From positions 1 through 10,021 of the forward strand of contig JAIRVA010000043.1 of the NCBI GenBank assembly GCA_031254155.1: a stretch of 10,021 bases of DNA. The letters are read 5' to 3'. Shown one piece after another: positions 1 through 5,550 of this stretch. The position numbers and the translations under genes are program-made. This DNA is from Propionibacteriaceae bacterium (GTDB lineage Bacteria; Actinomycetota; Actinomycetes; Propionibacteriales; Propionibacteriaceae). Positions within the stretch are counted from its first letter, which is position 1, and the number at the start of each line of letters is the position of its first letter. The notes under the pieces are model-generated. The model ran no database searches and was not told the origin of the DNA. It worked only from the letters and a program-made list of their open reading frames with translations.

Positions 1-1680
1 CTCGCCCCCGGCGAGTCGGCGACCGCCACCGCCACGTACACGCTCACCCAGGCCGACATCGACGCGGGCGGCATCCACAACCGGGCGTCGGCGACGGCGC
101 GGGACCCGCGCGGCCGGCCGGTGGCGAAGGAGAGCGAAGACGGGGACGGTGGCGACGGCGGCGAGACCGACGTGCCCGTGACCCCGGAGCCAGGGCTGAC
201 GCTGGTGAAGTCGGCGCTGTTCAAAGGCCAGCCCGTGGCGGGCGCCACCCTGGTGGCCGGTGAGGACATCACGTACACGTTCGCCGTGACCAACACCGGG
301 AACGTGAGCCTCACGGACATCACGATCCACGACGGGCCGTTCTCCGGGACGGGACCGAAGCCGGTCCCGGTGTGCCCGGCGACGGTCGTGGCGCCGGGTG
401 ACACGATGACCTGTACGGCGGCCTACACCCTGACCCAGGCGGACGTGGACGCGGGCGGGGTCACGAACTCGGCGACCGCCGCCGGTACCCCGCCGGGCGG
501 TGACCCGGTCGAGTCGGAGGAAGACGAATCGGTGCTGCCCGTCGCGGAGACCCCGAGCCTCGACCTCGTGAAGACCGGCCGGCTCGCCCCCAACGCGAAA
601 GGCGAGGCCGGCGATGTGGTGACGTTCACGTTCACCGTGACCAACACCGGCCCGGTGACATTGTCCGGCGTCACCATCAGCGACCCCTTCCCCGGCTTGT
701 CGGCCCTCGCGTACGACTGGCCGGGTCTCGACGGCGTTCTCGCCCCCGGCGAGTCGGCGACCGCCACGGCGACGTACGCCCTCACCCAGGCCGACATCGA
801 CGCGGGCGGCATCCACAACCGGGCGTCGGCGACGGCGAAGGACCCGAAGGGCAAACCCGTGACCAAGGAGAGCGACGACGGCAGCGACGACGGCGGCGAC
901 GGCGGCGAGACCGACGTGCCCGTGACGCCGGCCCCCAGGCTGACGGTGGCGAAGACGGCGTGGTACGACGGCGCACCCGTCACGGCGGCCAGCCTCGTGG
1001 CCGGCCACGACATCACGTACCGGTTCGTCGTGACCAACACCGGGAACGTGACCCTGACGGCCGTGACAGTCACCGAGGGGACGTTCTCCGGGACGGGGCC
1101 GAAGCCGGTGCCGGTGTGCCCGGCGACGGTCGTGACACCGGGCAACACCATGACCTGTACGGCGGCCTACACCCTCACCCAGGCGGACGTGGACGCGGGC
1201 GGGGTCACCAACACGGCGACCGCCGCCGGTACCCCGCCGGGCGGCGACCCGGTCGAGTCGGAGGAAGATGAATCGGTGCTGCCCGTGGCGGACACCCCGG
1301 CCCTCGACCTGGTGAAGACCGGCAAGCTCGCTCCCGACGCGAAAGGCGTGGCGGGCGATGTGGTGACGTTCACGTTCACCGTGACCAACACCGGCCCGGT
1401 GACCTTGTCTGATGTCACCATCAGTGACCCGTTCCCCGGCCTGTCGGCGCTCACGTACGGGTGGCCGGGAGCCGACGGCGTTCTCGCCCCCGGCGAGTCG
1501 GCGACCGCCACGGCCACGTACGCGCTCACCCAGGCCGACATTGACGCGGGCGGGATCCACAACAAGGCGTCGGCGACGGCGAAGGACCCGAAGGGCAAGT
1601 CCGTGACCGAGGAGAGCCGGGACGGCAGTGGCGGCGGCGACGACGGCGGTGGCGACACCAAGGTTGACGTCGCGGTCGAG
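1..1680 (+). repeat. Higher-order tandem repeat (B-A units, about 740 bp)
   Basis: Within the surface-protein gene the A and B domains alternate and the pair is duplicated at DNA level. The same anchor (gccgacat.gacgcggg) recurs at 52, 790 and 1534, giving periods of 738 and 744 bp, both multiples of three. Blocks such as 478-550 and 1222-1294 are nearly identical, with mostly synonymous differences. After about 1680 the repeats (C1-C4) are diverged and share only protein-level motifs. This pattern indicates recent duplication of a two-domain unit, probably by unequal recombination. The array may continue to the left of the window. Confidence 0.85.
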
Positions 1681-3513
1681 CCGGGCTTCAGCCTCACCGC
1701 GACCGGCACCCTGGCGGATCCGCAACCGGACGCCGGGGACCAGGTGACGGTCTCGTTCGTGATCACGAACACGGGCAACGCGACGATGAGCGGGGTGGCG
1801 ATCACCGACACGCTGCCCGGCCTCACGGCGATCACCTACGTCTGGCCGGGGAAGACCGGCGTGCTCGCACCCGGCGAGTCCGCGACCGCGACCGGTACCT
1901 ACACCTTGACCCAGGCCGACGTCGATGCGGGTGTCCTGGCGGACACGGCGACCGTCACGGGTACCACGCCGGCCCGGCCGGGCGTGAAAGCCGGCGATCC
2001 GGCGACACCCGGCCAGCCAGCCTCCGCCAACACCACCATGGCCGTCGAGTTGCCGGGGGTGCCCCAACTGACGGTCGTGACGAAGGGAACGCCACCCCCG
2101 CCCGGCGCGAAGGCCGGAGACCCGGTGACGGTCACCTACACGGTGACCAACACGGGCAATGTCACGCTCGACGGAGTGGGGATCGACGATCCGCAGCTCC
2201 GGCCGGATGACATCACGTACACCTGGCCGGGCGAACCCGGCGTGTTGAAACCGGGTGAGGTGATGATCGCCGTCGCGACCTACCGGCTGGCCCAGGCGGA
2301 CGTCGACGCGGGCGGGATCACCACGACCGCCACGGTCACCTCAGCGACCCCGGACGGTACCCAGACCCCGGTCGGCGTCCCCGCCACGACGGTCGACGTG
2401 GCCGCCGCGTCGGCCCTCCGCCTGACCGGCGCCGGGACGCTCGCGCCGGGGGCCCAGGGCCAGGCCGGCGACGAAGTGACGTTCACCTACTCGGTGACCA
2501 ACACCGGTACCACCACCGTGACCAGGGCCACGATCAGTGACCCGCTTGCCGGGCCGGACGGGATCAGCTTCACCTGGCCGGGTGCCGCCGGCGTCCTCGC
2601 TCCCGGCCAGACGGTGACCGGGACGACGACCTACCGGCTGACGCAGGCGGACGTGGACGCGGGCGGCGTCACCGCTCTCGTCACCGCCATCGGGGTCGCC
2701 CCGGACACCCTGCTGACCCGGACGGCCACGGTGCCGGTACCCGTCGCAGCCCGGCCCAGCGTGGAGTTCACCGAGACCAGTTCGCACACCGGTGATGGCC
2801 ACGCGGGTGACAAGGTGACGTACACCTTCACCCTCACGAACACCGGCAACGTCACTCTCGGCGGTCTCACGATCACCGACCCCCGCCTGCGCGACGCGAG
2901 CGGGGCGTCAACGATTGTGTACACCTGGCCGGGCGCGCCGGGCCAGTTGGCACCGGGTGAGTCGGCGACCGCGACGGCGACGTACTACCTGACCCAGGCG
3001 GACGTCGACGCGGGCAGCGTGCCGGACACGGCGAGCGTGAATGGTCACGGGCCGGGGGACACCGCGGTGACCGTGACGACAAAGGGTAGTAGCGACGTCG
3101 CCGTGGCGGCCCAGCCCGGGCTGACGGTGACGAAGACGACGAGCGCGGCGGAGTACGCGGTCGGTTCGACGGTCACGTACGCCTTCACGATCATCAACAC
3201 CGGCAATGTCACACTCTCGAAGGTGGCGGTCAACGACACCGGCTTCACCGGGACGGGCCCGCTATCGGCCGTCACATGTACGGACAACGTCGACACCGTT
3301 GTCCCTGGTGGGAGCCGGTTGTGCCAGGCGGCCTACACCCTGACCGCGGCGGACCTCGCCGCCGGCACCGTGACGAACACCGCCACCGCGACCGGTGTGG
3401 CCCCCGGCGGCGAGGCCCTCACGGTCGAATCCGGCGGGTCGTCGGTGACCATCACCGTCCGGCCGGGCCCGGTCGTCACCGCCCCCACCGGCGGCCAGGC
3501 GGTCGCGTCATGA
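1..3513 (+). CDS. Multi-repeat DUF7507/DUF11-like surface protein, 5' end outside window
   Basis: The frame is open from the first base, so the gene begins upstream; the GTG at 121 is only an internal codon. The visible 1170 residues are Ig-like beta-sandwich repeats of about 115-125 residues. Each carries a TxTxTNTGxVTL strand motif, usually a WPG...LAPGES segment, and an LTQADVDAGG signature. I place repeats at about 196-540, 556-930, 937-1290, 1300-1680, 1684-2055, 2062-2405, 2410-2750, 2755-3110 and 3115-3459, plus a partial one at 1-174. Such repeats are known in large secreted or cell-wall proteins, where they act as stalks or adhesins; the specific function here is inferred. Type A repeats (196, 937, 3115) contain a Cys pair (PVCPA...MTCTAAY) that types B and C lack. 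Acidic Asp/Gly linkers follow the B repeats. The protein ends in TAPTGGQAVAS, with no LPXTG motif and no C-terminal membrane helix. No signal peptide can be assessed. Confidence 0.9.
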   Translation, partial: LAPGESATATATYTLTQADIDAGGIHNRASATARDPRGRPVAKESEDGDGGDGGETDVPVTPEPGLTLVKSALFKGQPVAGATLVAGEDITYTFAVTNTGNVSLTDITIHDGPFSGTGPKPVPVCPATVVAPGDTMTCTAAYTLTQADVDAGGVTNSATAAGTPPGGDPVESEEDESVLPVAETPSLDLVKTGRLAPNAKGEAGDVVTFTFTVTNTGPVTLSGVTISDPFPGLSALAYDWPGLDGVLAPGESATATATYALTQADIDAGGIHNRASATAKDPKGKPVTKESDDGSDDGGDGGETDVPVTPAPRLTVAKTAWYDGAPVTAASLVAGHDITYRFVVTNTGNVTLTAVTVTEGTFSGTGPKPVPVCPATVVTPGNTMTCTAAYTLTQADVDAGGVTNTATAAGTPPGGDPVESEEDESVLPVADTPALDLVKTGKLAPDAKGVAGDVVTFTFTVTNTGPVTLSDVTISDPFPGLSALTYGWPGADGVLAPGESATATATYALTQADIDAGGIHNKASATAKDPKGKSVTEESRDGSGGGDDGGGDTKVDVAVEPGFSLTATGTLADPQPDAGDQVTVSFVITNTGNATMSGVAITDTLPGLTAITYVWPGKTGVLAPGESATATGTYTLTQADVDAGVLADTATVTGTTPARPGVKAGDPATPGQPASANTTMAVELPGVPQLTVVTKGTPPPPGAKAGDPVTVTYTVTNTGNVTLDGVGIDDPQLRPDDITYTWPGEPGVLKPGEVMIAVATYRLAQADVDAGGITTTATVTSATPDGTQTPVGVPATTVDVAAASALRLTGAGTLAPGAQGQAGDEVTFTYSVTNTGTTTVTRATISDPLAGPDGISFTWPGAAGVLAPGQTVTGTTTYRLTQADVDAGGVTALVTAIGVAPDTLLTRTATVPVPVAARPSVEFTETSSHTGDGHAGDKVTYTFTLTNTGNVTLGGLTITDPRLRDASGASTIVYTWPGAPGQLAPGESATATATYYLTQADVDAGSVPDTASVNGHGPGDTAVTVTTKGSSDVAVAAQPGLTVTKTTSAAEYAVGSTVTYAFTIINTGNVTLSKVAVNDTGFTGTGPLSAVTCTDNVDTVVPGGSRLCQAAYTLTAADLAAGTVTNTATATGVAPGGEALTVESGGSSVTITVRPGPVVTAPTGGQAVAS

Positions 3514-3541
3514 CGCGCGGGTGCGGTCCGGGGACCGGGCC

Positions 3542-3577
3542 GCCCTGAGCCGGGTTGGCCGGGCGAGAGCTCAGGGC
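3542..3577. terminator. Bidirectional hairpin between convergent genes
   Basis: GCCCTGAGC (3542-3550) and GCTCAGGGC (3569-3577) form a perfect 9-bp stem with an 18-nt loop. The right arm includes the vapC stop codon (3571-3573). Neighbouring GGCCGCC and GGCGGCC bases could lengthen the stem with a bulge. There is no U-tract on either strand, which is common for high-GC actinomycete terminators. Its place between two gene ends supports a terminator role. Confidence 0.5.
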
Positions 3578-3966
3578 AGGGCGGCCTGGAGATCGGTGTG
3601 GGTGAAGTCGAACCCGACGAAGAGCAGCGGCTCGCCCGTCGCGGCGGCGAGGGCGTAGGCGTAGCAGTCGCCCAGGTTCAGTTTGGCCGGATGGCCCGAC
3701 CCGCGTCCGAAGTCGCGGTAGGCGGCCCGCGCCAGAGCGGCCTGGTCCTGGTCGAAGGCGATGATGGTGATCCCCAACGCTTTGAGCAACTCGTCGACCC
3801 GTCGGCCCTGGGCTGGTTCGCCGCGTACGTCGGCGACGGCGTACAACTCGACCACGGTCGCGGCACTCATTTTCGGAGCGCGATCAGCGAGGAGAGCCCG
3901 GCGGAGTGCCTCGTGGCCCGGCTCCGACTTGAGAATCGCGACGATGGCTGACGTGTCCACGATCAT
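3571..3966 (-). CDS. vapC: VapC-family PIN-domain toxin ribonuclease
   Basis: A 131-residue single PIN domain, the normal length for VapC. The metal-binding acidic residues are where the family has them: Asp4 in MIVDTSAIVAIL, Glu40 in TVVELYAV, Asp100 in LNLGDCYAYALA, and Asp120 in LLFVGFDFTHTDL. The LNLGDC and G-x-DFxxTD signatures match the VapC subgroup paired with PSK-type VapB antitoxins. Family members are Mg/Mn-dependent endoribonucleases that cut tRNA, rRNA or mRNA and stop translation when released from VapB; the RNA target here is unknown. The ATG overlaps the vapB stop as ATGA (3963-3966), so translation is probably coupled. No frameshift or missing catalytic residue is seen, so the toxin looks intact. 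Confidence 0.93.
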   Translation of the reverse strand: MIVDTSAIVAILKSEPGHEALRRALLADRAPKMSAATVVELYAVADVRGEPAQGRRVDELLKALGITIIAFDQDQAALARAAYRDFGRGSGHPAKLNLGDCYAYALAAATGEPLLFVGFDFTHTDLQAALP

Positions 3967-4211
3967 CGGTACAGCCCGGCTGAATCGTACAGTGCCTCGG
4001 CATCCAGGCGGTGGGCCGCGGGCAGATGGGCTTGGTAGGCAGTGACAAGCCGTTCGACCTCGCGCAAGGCGTCGTCGTCAGCTGACTGTCGCGGGGCGCG
4101 CAGTACCCAGTTGGCCGCCATTTCGATAGCGGCGGTGTAACTGACCCCGAGGTGCTCGGCCAATTGTTTCACCACCGCCACAGTGCGCTCGTTCTTCACA
4201 TTGATCGCCAT
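3963..4211 (-). CDS. vapB: VapB-family (PSK-type) antitoxin
   Basis: An 82-residue protein directly upstream of vapC with a 4-nt ATGA overlap. The N-terminus (MAINVKNERTVAVVKQLAEH, then GVSYTAAIEMA) fits the ribbon-helix-helix DNA-binding fold of PSK-type VapB. The C-terminal tail (EALYDSAGLYR) fits the toxin-wrapping segment, which usually ends in a D-x-x-G-L motif. It should neutralise VapC and repress its own promoter. No Shine-Dalgarno sequence lies at normal spacing before ATG 4211; a TAGACT element 6 nt upstream suggests a leaderless transcript. The gene follows the serpin stop by 46 bp on the same strand, so read-through from the helicase-serpin block is also possible. Confidence 0.9.
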   Translation of the reverse strand: MAINVKNERTVAVVKQLAEHLGVSYTAAIEMAANWVLRAPRQSADDDALREVERLVTAYQAHLPAAHRLDAEALYDSAGLYR

Positions 4212-4212
4212 G

Positions 4213-4253
4213 AGGTGAGTCTACCTTGTGTGGACGTACCTCTCTACCAGGTA
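4213..4253 (-). promoter_or_regulatory. Candidate vapB promoter (-10) and autoregulatory operator
   Basis: On the minus strand TAGACT (4218-4223) fits TANNNT and lies 6 nt before the vapB ATG. It is bracketed by an inverted repeat, AGGT-N6-ACCT (4213-4226). A second short palindrome, TACC-A-GGTA, lies at 4245-4253, and further GTACC/TACC copies lie between them. Ribbon-helix-helix antitoxins typically bind such paired short palindromes over the -10. No convincing -35 is visible. Motif assignment is by eye. Confidence 0.45.
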
Positions 4254-4257
4254 TGGA

Positions 4258-5496
4258 TCACTGGACCGTCGGCGGGGCGAGGGCGGGGTCGTCCAGGGCC
4301 CCGATGAACAGGGGTACACCGGTCACCTGGTCGACCACCGCGTAGAGGTACGGCCGGTCGAACGTGACGGTGATCTCGTCGGTGGGCAGAGCCCCGGAGG
4401 CGAACATCGCGACCACGGTCGCGGCGGCCGCCTCCGTACCCTTCTCGCCGACGTCCAGCGACACCTTGTGCGCCACCTGGCTGATGAAGAGGGGACCGGC
4501 GGCGGTGTGGCCCAGCCGGGCGAAATCGGCGGTCGCCGGGCTGAAGGCGGCGCCCAGGCCGAGGGCCGCGAGCGCGTCGACCAGGTCGGCGCCGTACTCG
4601 GTGTGGAACTTGGGCATGGTGACCGCCACGTTATCGCGATAGGTGGCCGCGCCCAGCCAGCGGCCCAGATCGCCCGGTTTCAAGGTGAGACTGCCCGTGG
4701 CCGGCCGGACGGCCATGAACACGAGTCGGCCGTCCTGGTAGGGCAAGACGATGCCGGTGGCGTCGGCGGTCTCAATGTAGCGCCGGGTCGCCGGGGGAGC
4801 GGCCATGTACCAGGCGTCGGTCTGGCTGCCGTCCGCGCGGGTGAACGTGCCCTGGTGGGTCAGCCCGGTGTCGAACTCCTCCTGCCACCGGGCCCCCAGA
4901 TAGAGCGCGTTCACCAGCAGGGCCGCCGCGTCGTCGTCGATCGTCGCCAGCATCTCGGGGATCAGGCCCCCGGTCTGCGCGTTGACCCAGCCGTTGACCT
5001 GGCCGACCGTCGCCGGTTTCTGCAGGTCGGTGGCGTACACCTCGGCCGAAAAGTACGTGCGGAGACGGTCGACCCAGTCTTGTTCCGGGGTGAGTGAGTC
5101 GTCGAGCCAGGCCGAGTCCGCCACCGTCAGCTTCGTACCGGCCGTCTCCGACGGCAACGTCGCCAACAGGTACGCCACGGCCGCCTCGAGGGCGTCCGTG
5201 TCGAGCCCGAGGACCGACGCGAAAGCCTGGGCGGTCGCGCCGTCCGCCCCGCTCATCGCCATGCCCAGAGCCGCGAAAACGGACAGCGGCGAGACCACCG
5301 GGTTCGGCGCCGTTCCCCGCAGTTCGGTGTACAACCGTTCCCCGAACCCGGCCAACGCGCTCGCCTCGCCCGCCGTCGGCTGGGCGATCTCGAGGCCCGC
5401 GACCGGGTGGGCGGGCAGGGGCTCCACCGCCGTACCGCAACCGGTCATCATCAGCGAGGCCGCCGCCGCGACCCCCGCCAGCCGCCACTTCGCCAT
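4258..5496 (-). CDS. Serpin-family serine protease inhibitor, predicted lipoprotein
   Basis: Start ATG 5496 is chosen over the in-frame ATG 5526 because a strong GGGAGGGG lies just before it and translation then begins with a textbook signal peptide: MAKWRLAGVAAAASL, then MMTGC, with Cys20 as the lipidated residue. The mature protein would be anchored on the outer face of the membrane. The rest (about 45-405) is a complete serpin fold: NALYLGARWQEEFD (196-209), VTMPKFHTEYG (292-302), ISQVAHKVSLDVGEKGTEAA (338-357), FDRPYLY (379-385) and PLFIGALDDP (395-404). The hinge EKGTEAAAAT (351-360) is the inhibitory consensus with small residues at P12-P9, so it should trap serine proteases covalently rather than be a non-inhibitory serpin. 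Counting 17 residues from the hinge Glu puts P1 at Ser367; counting back from strand s1C puts it nearer Pro371, so the loop appears about four residues longer than alpha1-antitrypsin. The target protease is unknown. Confidence 0.93.
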   Translation of the reverse strand: MAKWRLAGVAAAASLMMTGCGTAVEPLPAHPVAGLEIAQPTAGEASALAGFGERLYTELRGTAPNPVVSPLSVFAALGMAMSGADGATAQAFASVLGLDTDALEAAVAYLLATLPSETAGTKLTVADSAWLDDSLTPEQDWVDRLRTYFSAEVYATDLQKPATVGQVNGWVNAQTGGLIPEMLATIDDDAAALLVNALYLGARWQEEFDTGLTHQGTFTRADGSQTDAWYMAAPPATRRYIETADATGIVLPYQDGRLVFMAVRPATGSLTLKPGDLGRWLGAATYRDNVAVTMPKFHTEYGADLVDALAALGLGAAFSPATADFARLGHTAAGPLFISQVAHKVSLDVGEKGTEAAAATVVAMFASGALPTDEITVTFDRPYLYAVVDQVTGVPLFIGALDDPALAPPTVQ

Positions 5497-5498
5497 GT

Positions 5499-5506
5499 CC
5501 CCTCCC
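5499..5506 (-). promoter_or_regulatory. Shine-Dalgarno site that sets the serpin start
   Basis: GGGAGGGG on the minus strand, with its core GGAGG ending 4 nt before ATG 5496. The alternative ATG 5526 has no such site and would add ten residues ahead of a complete signal peptide, so 5496 is the better start. Confidence 0.8.
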
Positions 5507-5513
5507 TCAATTG

Positions 5514-5525
5514 TGAGTACGCTCA
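5514..5525. promoter_or_regulatory. 12-bp palindrome upstream of serpin
   Basis: TGAGTACGCTCA has perfect TGAG/CTCA arms around a 4-nt centre. It lies in the 54-bp gap between the helicase stop and the serpin start. It could be a small operator, but palindromes this short also occur by chance and no clear -10/-35 pair is visible around it. Confidence 0.2.
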
Positions 5526-5550
5526 TAACTCCGCGCCCGGCCGCGAAACG

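Noticed and set aside
1..1680. CRISPR-like or satellite interpretation of the periodic DNA
   Set aside because: The period is about 740 bp, a multiple of three, and the repeats encode protein domains in one frame; no short direct repeats with unique spacers exist.
423..1835. Long minus-strand frames across the repeat protein (423-1151 and 1167-1835)
   Set aside because: They mirror the repeats of the plus-strand gene and show no independent motif.
3571..5496. Serpin plus VapBC as a single defence system
   Set aside because: VapBC has its own candidate promoter and operator, and no known functional link between serpins and PIN toxins exists; simple adjacency is the more cautious reading.
5497..5526. 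Longer serpin start at ATG 5526
   Set aside because: It has no ribosome site and would put ten residues ahead of a complete lipoprotein signal peptide that starts at 5496.
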